Of a stretch of DNA of 64,000 nucleotides, positions 7,123-16,900 are shown one piece after another. Position 1 is the stretch's first letter. The number at the start of each line of letters is the position of its first letter. Source of the stretch: Prevotellaceae bacterium UBA6417 (lineage in GTDB: Bacteria > Bacteroidota > Bacteroidia > Bacteroidales > Bacteroidaceae); the NCBI GenBank assembly GCA_002439755.1, contig DJPH01000019.1:1-64000 (forward strand). Reading direction: 5' to 3'. Position numbers and translations under genes: made by a program. Under the pieces are notes generated by a model that worked only from the letters and a program-made list of their open reading frames with translations, searched no databases and was not told the DNA's origin.

Positions 7123-8634
7123 ATGGAAAAGATTTCAAGAAGAGACTTTATCAAGGGCAGTTTGGGTACTGCCGCGTTCATGATGGTTCCGAACTCGGTG
7201 CTCGGCAGCCGTTACGGCCATGTGGCACCGAGTGACAAGTTAAATATCGCCGGAATCGGGGTGGGCGGTATGGGGCGCCGCAATTTGCATAACATGAACA
7301 CCGAAAACATCGTTGCCCTTTGTGATGTGGATTGGAAATATGCCGATAAGACTTTCAAGGACTATCCCAATGCCAAGCGCTACAAGGACTGGCGCAAGAT
7401 GTTTGACGAGATGGGAAAAGACATTGATGGAATCTTGGTCGCTACTCCCGATCACACGCATGCCGTAGTTGCTGCGCATGCCATTACAATGGGCAAACAT
7501 ACTTATGTGCAGAAGCCTTTGACTCATTCTGTATATGAAGCCCGTCTTTTAGCAAAGCTTGCCAAGAAGTATAAAGTGGCCACGCAAATGGGAAATCAGG
7601 GCAATTCGTTTGATTGGTGCCGCCAGATTTCAGAATGGATTTGGGCCGGCACAATTGGCGACGTAACGGAAGTGCATTGCTGGACCGACCGTCCTATTTG
7701 GCCACAAGGATTGATGAAACCCAGTGATACGCCGCCTTGTCCTGACACCTTGGATTGGAATTTGTTTGTAGGACCGGCCGAAATGCGTCCGTATCATCCG
7801 GCATATACTCCTTGGAATTGGCGCGGCTGGTATGATTTCGGCACCGGTGCCTTAGGCGATATGGCCTGCCACATTATGGATCCGGTATGTTGGGCTCTCA
7901 ATATCAAATATCCGAAAAGCGTCATAGCCAGCTCTACGCTCAGTAATCTCTATTCGCCTCCCCATGCAGAAGTGATTACCTACACATTTCCTGCACGTCC
8001 GCGAAAAGGAAAAGTGAATATGCCCGAAGTAAAAGTTTATTGGTATGACGGAGGTTTGATGCCGCCGCGTCCGTCTGAGTTGAAAGACGGTGAGATGATG
8101 GGCGATGAGAACGGAGGAATTATCTTTATCGGTACGAAGGGAAAAATTATGACGGGATGTTATGGAATGAATCCTACCTTGTTGCCGCTTGACAAGATGA
8201 AAGATTTCAAGCAGCCTGCTCCAACGCTGCCGCGTGTAAAGGGTGGAAACGGAAACATTTGGGATACCAATGCGCATGAGCAGGACTGGATTCGTGCCTG
8301 CAAGGAGTCGCCGCAGAACAGGAAAGAGGCTTCATCCAATTTCCAGTTCTCAGGTCCTTTTACCGAGATGGTCGATATGGGAGTTCTTGCCGTGCGTCTG
8401 GCCGGTCTTTACGGTTTGCATCGTGAGCTGCAGTGGGATGGTGAAAACATGCGATTTACGAATATCTCGGCCAATGATAAAATCAAGATTGTCAACTATG
8501 ATGATTTCAAGGTCATTGATGGAGATCCGCGCTTTGATCGTCGTTTCGGTGAGTTTAATGCTCTCGAAGCTGCCAATGAATGGATAAAACATACTTATCA
8601 CAATGGCTTCAGTCTGCCTGAGATGCCTAAATAG
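7123..8634 (+). CDS. exported (Tat-type) Gfo/Idh/MocA family oxidoreductase
   Basis: The 503-residue NAD(P)-dependent sugar oxidoreductase starts with a Tat-like signal (SRRDFIKG followed by a hydrophobic run), so it is probably exported with its cofactor bound. A Rossmann motif (GIGVGGMG) follows, then QKPLTHS at the position of the family's EKP motif (catalytic Lys). The C-terminal half is the usual alpha/beta substrate domain. I chose the ATG at 7123 because it begins the Tat signal and lies downstream of a promoter box. The sugar-isomerase-like gene starts 9 bases after its stop, so the two are co-transcribed. Such pairs can act through 3-keto sugar intermediates; the substrate here is unknown, with cell-wall sugars suggested only by context. 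Confidence 0.85.
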   Translation: MEKISRRDFIKGSLGTAAFMMVPNSVLGSRYGHVAPSDKLNIAGIGVGGMGRRNLHNMNTENIVALCDVDWKYADKTFKDYPNAKRYKDWRKMFDEMGKDIDGILVATPDHTHAVVAAHAITMGKHTYVQKPLTHSVYEARLLAKLAKKYKVATQMGNQGNSFDWCRQISEWIWAGTIGDVTEVHCWTDRPIWPQGLMKPSDTPPCPDTLDWNLFVGPAEMRPYHPAYTPWNWRGWYDFGTGALGDMACHIMDPVCWALNIKYPKSVIASSTLSNLYSPPHAEVITYTFPARPRKGKVNMPEVKVYWYDGGLMPPRPSELKDGEMMGDENGGIIFIGTKGKIMTGCYGMNPTLLPLDKMKDFKQPAPTLPRVKGGNGNIWDTNAHEQDWIRACKESPQNRKEASSNFQFSGPFTEMVDMGVLAVRLAGLYGLHRELQWDGENMRFTNISANDKIKIVNYDDFKVIDGDPRFDRRFGEFNALEAANEWIKHTYHNGFSLPEMPK

Positions 8635-8643
8635 ATTTTGTCT

Positions 8644-9498
8644 ATGAGCAAGAAAGTTTCAATTGTCAGCCTATTATTGCTGTTCTGTTGTACCATATCG
8701 GTGTTTGCCGGTAAAACAAAGGCAGAGAAGGCCGGATGGAAATTGGCCATCCAGTCGTATACATTCCATAAGTTTACGCTTATGGAGGCTCTTGACAAGA
8801 CTAAGGAACTGGGCGTAAAATACATTGAAGTTTATCCGGGTCACAAACTGGGAGGCAAGTTCGGCGATAAGCTGTTCGGCTTTAATCTGTCTCAAGAAGA
8901 GCAGGCAGAAGTGCGCAAGGCTGCGGCAGAGAGAGGTATTCGCATTGTAGGCTCCGGCGTATTTGTCAGCGATAAGCAGGAGGAATGGGAAAAGATGTTC
9001 CGTTTTGCCAAATCCATGAAGCTGGAATATATTTCGTGCGAGCCGCCTCTGTCGCTTTGGGACTGTGTTGAAAAACTTTCCAAGCAATATGGCATCAAGG
9101 TCTCAGTTCACAATCATCCGAAGCCTTCTGACTATTGGAATCCCCTGAATTTGTTGAATGCCATTTCAACACGCAGTAAGAATTTGGGCTCATGTGCCGA
9201 TGTGGGCCATTGGTCGCGCGAGGGCCTTAACCATTTGGATTGCCTGCGCATGCTGAAAGGACGCATCATTTCTTTGCATTTCAAGGATATTGCTCCCAAA
9301 AAGCCCGGTGTGGATTGGCAGGAAGATGTAATATGGGGCCAAGGCATATTGGGTATTAAGGATATGCTTGAAATTTTGAAGGCTGAAAAATTCAAAGGCT
9401 ACATTGCTATAGAATATGAAAACAATTGGGACAATTCCGTTCCCGATATCAAGCAGTGCCTGAGCTATTTTAATCAGGTGACCAACGAGATTCTGTAG
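8644..9498 (+). CDS. exported sugar phosphate isomerase/epimerase-like TIM barrel (PF01261)
   Basis: The 284-residue protein has a signal peptide (hydrophobic core SIVSLLLLFCCTISVFA) and one xylose-isomerase-like TIM barrel. Likely metal ligands are visible in YIEVYPGHK, SVHNHP, DVGHW, SLHFKD and AIEYEN, in family order. I prefer the ATG at 8644 to an in-frame TTG two codons earlier. It forms a two-gene unit with the exported Gfo/Idh/MocA protein and ends at a strong terminator. Family members include sugar epimerases and enzymes that eliminate aglycones from 3-keto-glycosides, so an oxidise-then-cleave pair is possible. The actual reaction cannot be read from sequence. Confidence 0.82.
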   Translation: MSKKVSIVSLLLLFCCTISVFAGKTKAEKAGWKLAIQSYTFHKFTLMEALDKTKELGVKYIEVYPGHKLGGKFGDKLFGFNLSQEEQAEVRKAAAERGIRIVGSGVFVSDKQEEWEKMFRFAKSMKLEYISCEPPLSLWDCVEKLSKQYGIKVSVHNHPKPSDYWNPLNLLNAISTRSKNLGSCADVGHWSREGLNHLDCLRMLKGRIISLHFKDIAPKKPGVDWQEDVIWGQGILGIKDMLEILKAEKFKGYIAIEYENNWDNSVPDIKQCLSYFNQVTNEIL

Positions 9499-9528
9499 CT
9501 CGTCAGGCTTTTGCTTCTTAAAAGTCTC

Positions 9529-9571
9529 CGGTCGGATTTGACTATTGTGCGACAAATCCGACCGTTTTTTT
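9529..9571 (+). terminator. strong rho-independent terminator
   Basis: A perfect 12-bp stem (9529-9540/9553-9564) is followed by seven T's. It ends the Gfo/isomerase operon and separates it from the convergent minus-strand operon. Confidence 0.9.
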
Positions 9572-9658
9572 GTAGCTCTCGGAAAACGGTACGTTCTCCT
9601 TTGCTTTTGCTGCGTCAGTGTTTGAATTTTCTGCGTCTGATTTTTCTGCCGAGCGTTG

Positions 9659-10834
9659 TCATAGTTTGATGTAAACTTTGTGTTTGTATAAGGGATAGGC
9701 TATCAGCCAGCAAAGAGCCAGGAAAACCAGTGCATAGGCCAATGAACCACCATAGTTGCCAAAGCATGGGAAGAACCATTCGTTGCATGCGTAGGCGTGC
9801 AGGCTGATGTTTTTTCCCGCAAAGCCAATAGGGATGCTTCCCAACAGAATGGCGATGATGTCGCTCATGACAAAAATAAACAGCGGATTGACTCCGAATG
9901 CATCGAAGAAACGCGTCCATCGACGGTAGCCGCAAATGTCGATGGCATAGATGAGCAATCCTAAAAGAGTACTGCCTAATCCGCATGTTGCCAGCACGAA
10001 AGTCGGCGACCAGATTTTCTTGTTGATCGGACAACCGTAGCTGAGCAGAAAGCCTGCAAATGTCATGACGGCGCCTGCGAGCAGAAGAAACTGCATGCGG
10101 TTGGAAAGCGTGCTTGTATTACTGCCGCTGAATATCTTTCGCCCGATGCAAAATCCAATCAGCACGTGTGCCAATGAAGGAATGGTGCTGAGAAGTCCTT
10201 CCGGATCAATGCCATTGTCGTTATAAAGATGGTTACTGCCGATAATAGCCTTATCAACGATGCTGATAATGTTGTCGGTTCCATAGTTGAAGCCGTTTCC
10301 GGTGTAAAGAATGGCGAGGTAGCCAATCAGTAGTGCAGCTATGATATAAGGAATGCGGCGGTGGTTGACAGTGGTGGCTATCAGTGACGCAAGTCCGTAA
10401 CAGATGGCCAGGCGTGCCAGCACACCGGTAAGGCGGATATGTGGAAAACTCCAGGCTGCGGCTGCTAATTGGGATAGAAAATCGAGCTGGGAGTCGGCGT
10501 TGCCGTTCCAGTAATAGCAGAAGCGTGCAAACCATCCGATGAAAAGGCCAATGAGATAGATGCCGATGGTGCGTTTTAAAATTTTGCGAAGTGAGTGCCG
10601 GTTGAGTGTGAACTGATATTTGCGCAAAGAGATGTAGGTGGAAATTCCCATAATGAACATAAAGAATGGGAAAACCAGGTCGGTTGGTGTCAGCCCGTTC
10701 CATTTGGCATGGTCAAGAGGTGCATAGATATAGCTCCAGGAACCGGGATTGTTTACTAAGATCATACCGCTGATGGTGATGCCTCTCATGACATCGAGTG
10801 CGAGTATACGATGATTTCCGATGCTGCTTTTCAT
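9659..10834 (-). CDS. NagX-like transmembrane acyltransferase (DUF5009/HGSNAT family)
   Basis: The 391-residue integral membrane protein has about ten hydrophobic segments and the family N-terminus LDVMRGITISGMILVNNPGS, shared with NagX and heparan-alpha-glucosaminide N-acetyltransferase. Members move an acetyl group across the membrane onto an amino sugar; NagX-type genes usually accompany chitin, GlcNAc or cell-wall sugar utilisation. It is the last gene of a five-gene minus-strand operon and starts 14 bases after namZ. In this setting it could acetylate glucosamine or de-N-acetylated muramyl sugars before uptake. The substrate is inferred from context. Confidence 0.82.
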   Translation of the reverse strand: MKSSIGNHRILALDVMRGITISGMILVNNPGSWSYIYAPLDHAKWNGLTPTDLVFPFFMFIMGISTYISLRKYQFTLNRHSLRKILKRTIGIYLIGLFIGWFARFCYYWNGNADSQLDFLSQLAAAAWSFPHIRLTGVLARLAICYGLASLIATTVNHRRIPYIIAALLIGYLAILYTGNGFNYGTDNIISIVDKAIIGSNHLYNDNGIDPEGLLSTIPSLAHVLIGFCIGRKIFSGSNTSTLSNRMQFLLLAGAVMTFAGFLLSYGCPINKKIWSPTFVLATCGLGSTLLGLLIYAIDICGYRRWTRFFDAFGVNPLFIFVMSDIIAILLGSIPIGFAGKNISLHAYACNEWFFPCFGNYGGSLAYALVFLALCWLIAYPLYKHKVYIKL

Positions 10835-10848
10835 GACGATGGCGGAAT

Positions 10849-12099
10849 CTATTTGTACAAGTAATATTTTTTAGATAACTGTTTGAAAGCCTTTTCGTCT
10901 TTATGCCAATAAGCTTTTGCTTCGTCCCATCTGTGGGAGCGTGAAAAGAGCTGGCGTATTTGTTTGGTGCCGCAAACAAGGTCAAACATGCGAAAGCGTG
11001 ACTTGTCGGCTACGTCGAAGACTTTGTGGTCGGGGTAGAGTGCGGCGGCTTCTTGTGCAACGAGAAATTGAATATCGGTTAGGGATGCTTGTTGAAAGTC
11101 CAGGAAATGAACCTGCACACCCTGTATCTGTTCGTTTTTCATGGTGGCATAAAAAGGCTTTGCGTAGATGGGCCGGAAGTGAATGCCGGGCAGATGAAGC
11201 GCATTCAGGCGTTCGGCCAGTTTGTCGGCTTCAATCCAAGGAGCAGCAAACATTTGGAAAGGAATGGTATAGCCAACACCAATGTTCATATAGCTAAATT
11301 CTCCCAAAATGCCACTTGCAGCATAACAGGCAGCCGATACCGGCTGGGGTATATGCGGCGAAGAGGGAATCCACTGCAGGCCTGTTTCCTGGTAAGTCAT
11401 ACTGCGTTTCCAACCTTTCATCTTGATTACTGTCAGTTGGCAGGGCTTGCTGTTAAGCATCCTTTCTCCGTTGAGCAGAAGCGCAAGTTCACCGCATGTT
11501 AGGCCGTAAACGTAGGGGATCTTGAACTGACTAACAAATGACATACAATCATCTTCGGTAAGGCAGCCTTCTACCTTTTCACCGCCCAAAGGGTTGGGAC
11601 GATCAAGCACAATGAATTCTATGCCGGCATCTGCTGCGGCTTCCATGGCAAGCCCCATGGTACTTATGTAGGTGAACGAACGGCATCCTATGTCCTGAAT
11701 GTCATAAACCAATGCATCGAGACCTTTCAGCATTTCAGGTGAGGCTTTTCTGTTTTTGCCGTAAAGCGAATAAACGGGAAGGCCGGTGACAGAATCGCGA
11801 TTGTCGTCAACCTTGTCGCCGGCATGCTGGTTGCCGCGTACACCATGTTCGGGACCGAAAAGGGCTACGAGCTTTACTCCGGGAGCATGATAAAGCAAGT
11901 CGACAGTGGAGCGCAATTGATTGTCAACACCTGTAGGATTCGTAATGAGTCCTATGCGTTTTCCATGCAAGGGCGCAAATTTTTTGGACTTCAGTACTTC
12001 AATTCCGGTCTTGATACGGATCTTTTCTGCTTGGATGGCTATGGAAAAAGCAAGCATTAACGCAACACTTGTAAGCCTTACGATGAAAAAGTTTTTCAT
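10849..12099 (-). CDS. namZ: exo-beta-N-acetylmuramidase (NamZ, DUF1343)
   Basis: NamZ removes terminal MurNAc from the non-reducing end of peptidoglycan fragments. The 416-residue protein has a signal peptide (1-24) and family landmarks GLITNPTGVD, FGPEHGVRG (Glu84 is a likely catalytic residue), YDIQDIG and DRPNPLGG. The size is typical. Its ATG overlaps the stop of the metallophosphoesterase/PQQ gene by 4 bases, so translation is probably coupled. With MurQ about 4 kb away this points to MurNAc salvage; in Bacillus namZ is linked to murQ, amiE and nagZ. No NagZ was seen in this window. Confidence 0.9.
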   Translation of the reverse strand: MKNFFIVRLTSVALMLAFSIAIQAEKIRIKTGIEVLKSKKFAPLHGKRIGLITNPTGVDNQLRSTVDLLYHAPGVKLVALFGPEHGVRGNQHAGDKVDDNRDSVTGLPVYSLYGKNRKASPEMLKGLDALVYDIQDIGCRSFTYISTMGLAMEAAADAGIEFIVLDRPNPLGGEKVEGCLTEDDCMSFVSQFKIPYVYGLTCGELALLLNGERMLNSKPCQLTVIKMKGWKRSMTYQETGLQWIPSSPHIPQPVSAACYAASGILGEFSYMNIGVGYTIPFQMFAAPWIEADKLAERLNALHLPGIHFRPIYAKPFYATMKNEQIQGVQVHFLDFQQASLTDIQFLVAQEAAALYPDHKVFDVADKSRFRMFDLVCGTKQIRQLFSRSHRWDEAKAYWHKDEKAFKQLSKKYYLYK

Positions 12100-13994
12100 G
12101 GCCTCTTGGATTTGTTTATTTTCAAGATACCCACTTGCCCGTCTGTATTGCTAAACAGAATCTTTTTAGGAGATATGGGAACTACAGTGCTCATAAGCGA
12201 ATTGCCCACCTTATGTCGCCACAGCAGAGTGCCGTTTTTTCCGTTGATGGCATAGATAAGGCCATCTTTGGTGCTTCCGAATACAATGCCGCCTTTTTCT
12301 TGCAGCATGCAGGGGCCGTGTTCATAGCCGAATCCCACATTGCAGGCCCACAGTTGGCGGGGACTGTTTCCCTCGGCAGCATAGCAGACTACACTGTCTT
12401 GCATGGTTTTTGCATAGATTCTTTTTCCATCAGCCGCAATACCCATGCTTTCACGAACCTTCGATTGAAAAGTCCGCCAAATGGTTTTGCCATTCTGCAG
12501 GTCAATGGCAGTCATGGCGCGTTGTGGGTCTACTATGAAAACTTTCCCAAAAGAAGCTTGCGGCCACACGGCTGCAGGTGAAAAGTGCATGCGAGTGAGG
12601 CCTCCTGTCCACTTCCAAATTTCTTTGCCATCAGTCTTATCAAGAGCATATAAGGTGTTGTCCCAAGCACCGAAAATCACTTTGTCATCGGTAACGAGTG
12701 GCTTGGTGACAATGTAGCCCTTAACGCCGCGGTAAGCCCACACAATTTTGCCGGATCTGATTTGAATTGCTCTGAAAGTTGAATCGCTGGCTCCTATATA
12801 GGCAATGCCATTTTTGATGGACACGGCTCCTAAGACAGGCTGAGTAGCACTAACCGTCCAAAGAAGCTGACCGTTCTTGGCATTTAGGCCATAAATCTTC
12901 TTGTCGGCCGATCCACATACAACGATGCCTTGGCTGACAGCCGGGCCACCGATGATACGCCGCCCCGTCTTGAACTTCCAAAGAAGCTTACCGTTTTTCA
13001 AGCTGAAGGCCTTGACAAAGCCTTCATTGTCACCTGTGAAGACTCTGTTGTTTTCAAATGCAGGAGAACTATAGAACGCTCCGGTTGTTTGCGTAATCCA
13101 TTCTTCTTCCACTTGTGGAAACTTTGAATTGTCACTGTAGTCAGGATATTTTTCAGCTTTTCCTTTAGGATCGTAACAGGGCTTTTGTATATCGTAAACG
13201 GCTACGAGACGTTTAGGCTCGCCTACGTTCTGAACATAAGCTCTTATTTCTTTACTATCGACTTCGTAGATTCCGTAGCCGGGCTTTCCATTTTCGTCTC
13301 TTAAGTTGCTTCGCATTAAAATACCCGGTATTCCATCATATTTCAGATTTCTTATGGCGTGATAATGTCCGCCTATGAAAAGCCTTACATTACCTTGTCT
13401 GCGTGCGGCATCGGTTACCTTGTACCAATTGTCAACATCGCCGTCAAGCATAGGGTAGTGGGTGACAATGATGGCTGGTTCTCCTTTGGCATCTGCAGCA
13501 GCCAATTCCTTTTTCATCTGTTCTATGTCGTAAGGAGATACATGACCGTAGGCCATTCTCATCAGTGGCCCTGAATTGAAACCGATGAAAGCAACTCCAT
13601 TGTGCTCGAAAGCGAGGGTTTCAGAACCGAAAATGTCTTGAAATGCAGTGCAGCCCGATTCGCTCCAAGTAGTTTCATGGTTGCCAAGATAGACATAGTA
13701 AGGAATTCGGAGTTTCTCCAGACAAGATTTTACTTTCAGCATTGTCTTTCGATCGCCTTGCTCTGTAAGGTCGCCGGTAACCAGAACGAAATCCAAACTG
13801 TCGGTTGCATTGATTTGCGCAATGCTTTGTTGTAGGTCTTTTGTCGGTCCCTCGTTATTCGGGTTCAAATGGATATCTGTCAATTGGGCGAAACGGAAAG
13901 GCTTTATCCGTGCCTTGCTGTTCGTTATGCCTACGAGGCAGAACAATATCAGAATTATGAAAACACGTTTGGTTTTAAAATGGTAAGGCATCAC
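12096..13994 (-). CDS. exported metallophosphoesterase fused to PQQ-type beta-propeller
   Basis: The 632-residue protein has a signal peptide (1-28). Residues about 33-270 form a calcineurin-like phosphoesterase with D40-x-H42, GD75, GNH106, a VTHYP block and GGHYH, so all metal ligands seem present. From about residue 300 to the end there are repeated PQQ/WD-type propeller blades (for example GKLLWKFKTG, GQLLWTVSA, GTLLWRHKVG). Typical quinoprotein cofactor residues are not evident, so the propeller may bind a partner or glycan. The gene overlaps both neighbours by 4 bases in the GH97-amidase-MPE-NamZ-NagX operon. A role in removing phosphate from wall or teichoic-like fragments is possible but unproven. 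Confidence 0.82.
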   Translation of the reverse strand: MMPYHFKTKRVFIILILFCLVGITNSKARIKPFRFAQLTDIHLNPNNEGPTKDLQQSIAQINATDSLDFVLVTGDLTEQGDRKTMLKVKSCLEKLRIPYYVYLGNHETTWSESGCTAFQDIFGSETLAFEHNGVAFIGFNSGPLMRMAYGHVSPYDIEQMKKELAAADAKGEPAIIVTHYPMLDGDVDNWYKVTDAARRQGNVRLFIGGHYHAIRNLKYDGIPGILMRSNLRDENGKPGYGIYEVDSKEIRAYVQNVGEPKRLVAVYDIQKPCYDPKGKAEKYPDYSDNSKFPQVEEEWITQTTGAFYSSPAFENNRVFTGDNEGFVKAFSLKNGKLLWKFKTGRRIIGGPAVSQGIVVCGSADKKIYGLNAKNGQLLWTVSATQPVLGAVSIKNGIAYIGASDSTFRAIQIRSGKIVWAYRGVKGYIVTKPLVTDDKVIFGAWDNTLYALDKTDGKEIWKWTGGLTRMHFSPAAVWPQASFGKVFIVDPQRAMTAIDLQNGKTIWRTFQSKVRESMGIAADGKRIYAKTMQDSVVCYAAEGNSPRQLWACNVGFGYEHGPCMLQEKGGIVFGSTKDGLIYAINGKNGTLLWRHKVGNSLMSTVVPISPKKILFSNTDGQVGILKINKSKRP

Positions 13995-16900
13995 TTCAAA
14001 AAGTTAAGTATTTGTTGCATCATTGTATCTCTTTCCTTGGCGGTTTGTATCGTTTCAAAAGGAACTGCCATGATAATCGTTTTATAATCGTTGCCATTAT
14101 AGGCTACGGCTGCACTTAGATTGTTTTCAGAGTAGCGCATAACTGTTGCTGCCTCTGCACATGCAGGTTCAATAGCATCTGGACTTTCTACTACGTAGCA
14201 CTTTGAATTCAGTTGGTTGTGGTATGAGTACTCACCGATGAAAGTCCCTTTTGGCAGTTTGCTTTTTACGCATTTTATTTTTCCGCCTTTGGCAGCTTGT
14301 CCGACCCGCCATTTGTATTTCAGGATTTGCGTGGCAAAATCTTTGTCGCTTTGCAGTGACGGAGCAACACGGCTATCCCAAAGATCTGTTCCTATGAATG
14401 CTCCGGAAACAAAGAGGTGGCCACCGGATTTCAAATAGGAAGTCAATTTTTTTTGCATGGTTTTGTCGAAGGTTTTGTATTTCAGGGGATGGATTCCTTT
14501 GCGTCCCATTTTTGTCTGGCACTCTTTTCCTAAAATGAGGTCTGTAATGGCGTAGTCTTCCAATCTAACAAGGCTGTCCTTTACCGATTCATCGCTGCAG
14601 GATACAAAGCTGTGCCCGGCTTTTAGTATGGCGGCACCATGAATGTAAGGGTAATCGAATGTGTTGCCCGCTATTACTTCTTTTTCATAATCGGCATAGC
14701 TGTCGCCGAATCCTGCCGCGTCGTCATCCATCCAGGGTATTCTGCGACGGAATTCTTTCATACTTCCAATGTAACTTATGTCTTTTATATAAGGAACTCC
14801 ATGGTCTACGTTGTCAAGGAATCCGGCCAATGCCGTATCGGCCGGCTCGGGTGCGACAAAGTCGGCCGGAGCGCTGATTCGGTTGAAGTTGTTGATGACA
14901 AGTACAGGTTTTTCTGTCGCATTGGCGGCGATGCCTGCCGAAAGGATTTCTGAAGGAAAGCTTCGGCCGCCTTCGTTGATTGCCACTACTTTGTAGCTGT
15001 ATATTTTGCCCGGTTGTAGTTTTGTTTCGTATTCAGCCCCTTTTACCACTTGCCCGTTGTCCCAATCGTTTCCTTCGATACGGGTGTAAACAATGAACTT
15101 TTCTGCATTTGCCGTTGGCTCCAGACTATCTGCTGTTGCCCGCCATGTAAGTCGTGCAGTGTTTCCGTTTGTCAGTTGCAAAGCCATGTGACTTACCGGC
15201 AGCGGTTGTACAACATACTTCTCGTTGCGTTGCGAAGATATGAATTTTAAGATACCCTTGTAGATGGCCCTGCTTACAATAAAACGGAAGCGTGGATCAA
15301 GGCCGTAGCGCATATCTGCAAAGTTCTGATGCGAGAGAAGTTCGAGCAACATTGCCGGAACTTTGGGCATCCAAGCTTCAAAATAGGGCTTGTCCCACAT
15401 TTGGCGTCGTGTCCATTTGGGCTCGCATTGGGTTCGAATGTCATTTACAATGCTACTTTGCACGATGTCTGCCAAATCGCGCGACAAGGTTCGAGATGCA
15501 CCTCCGGGAAATGTGCCATCGTATTGTTCGGAATCGTAGATAGCCAAAGTTCCAATGATATTATCGTTGAGAGTAGTACCTGCATCGCTGTGGAAGGCAA
15601 ATGACAGGTCTATCGGGATGTTCAGCCCTTTCTCGTTCGGATTGGATGCCGAGCCCCCTGCCAGCCAATTGACCCAAAGCCCACGGTTTTTGTAGTCGTC
15701 TGTATAGTCATTGCACGATTTTGTCAAGTCATAAATGCTGTCGGGAACTCCAGCCCATTGCATCCAATAGCGTGCTCCTTCGCAGAAACGCGGGTAGCCG
15801 CTTTTTTGTGCTTCATCCAGTGTAATGCTAAGGTTGTGTGCTTCATTTGTGCGGTCTATATATCGTGCCACATTGCCCATTCCTCCACCTACTTTTACTG
15901 CGTCGGCCGTGACAATGCGCCCGCTTTTAGACGAAAGGTTGCTTAATTCTATCCTGTTATCTGCGTTTTTACCCTCTTTAAAATAGAATGTACCTAAATA
16001 TATCCAAGTTCCGCCTCCCATCTGTTGGTTTACACTGAAGGTCGTTTCCTGTCCGTTGTGAAACACCGTGTATTTTGCATCATCGGTGCTTTCGGCCAGC
16101 GTGTGATAGGATACATAAACGGCATATTCGCCGTCTTTCGGAATGTCGGGCTGCCATACGGCAGTGCTTGCGTTTCCTTTTTTGATGGTTTCAACTTGCC
16201 GGTAGGTTCCTTCCTTAAATGGATTTTCATGGTTGATGTATGTCGCCCGTTTGAAGGCAAAGCCGGTTTCTTGGCCGTTTGCCCATGAGCGGTCGCCATG
16301 ATGTTCGCTGTATGTGCTTGTAAACTGTGACCGATAGGCTGCATCGTTTTCTTCGGCGTTGGACGCAATTTGCCTGCTGTCATTATCAATGATTACTTCA
16401 AACGGATTGGCATCGTGTTCGCGGGGCATCAGTACGTAGGCACCTGCGTTTTCCAGCATCGGTACAAGGAAAGGCAATACATAACTTTGCGTATAGAGAT
16501 CTTCGACGGTTTGGAAAATGCGTGCCCGCTGCCATTCCCAGCGATCCAATTTGGCCTCATAGTAGAATCCATGGCTTTGCCACATGGCAATGTGACGGCC
16601 CTTGAGACCTTCTTTCGGTTCAAAGGTCGCAGATGTATTCCTGACGATGGGCGCGATTTTCTTGGGCGTTGCAAAACGTTTCCATTTTTTGTCGTCTTTT
16701 TTCCTCAAGATGTGAGGCACCAGCTTTTCAACAGCTATTCCGGCTGTGAAAAGACCTATTTTTTTCTTTTTCCAATCTGCAGGCAATTGGTTGCGCACGT
16801 TATTGTAGAAGTCTTGGATTAAGTTTTCACGGATAGGTGCATCATATAAATTGCCGGATGCGTAAATCCTTACTGAATCCTTGGTAACGTGGCTTGAATC

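Noticed and set aside
16370..16822. 150-residue plus-strand frame
   Set aside because: Antisense to the amidase-like gene; no recognisable features.
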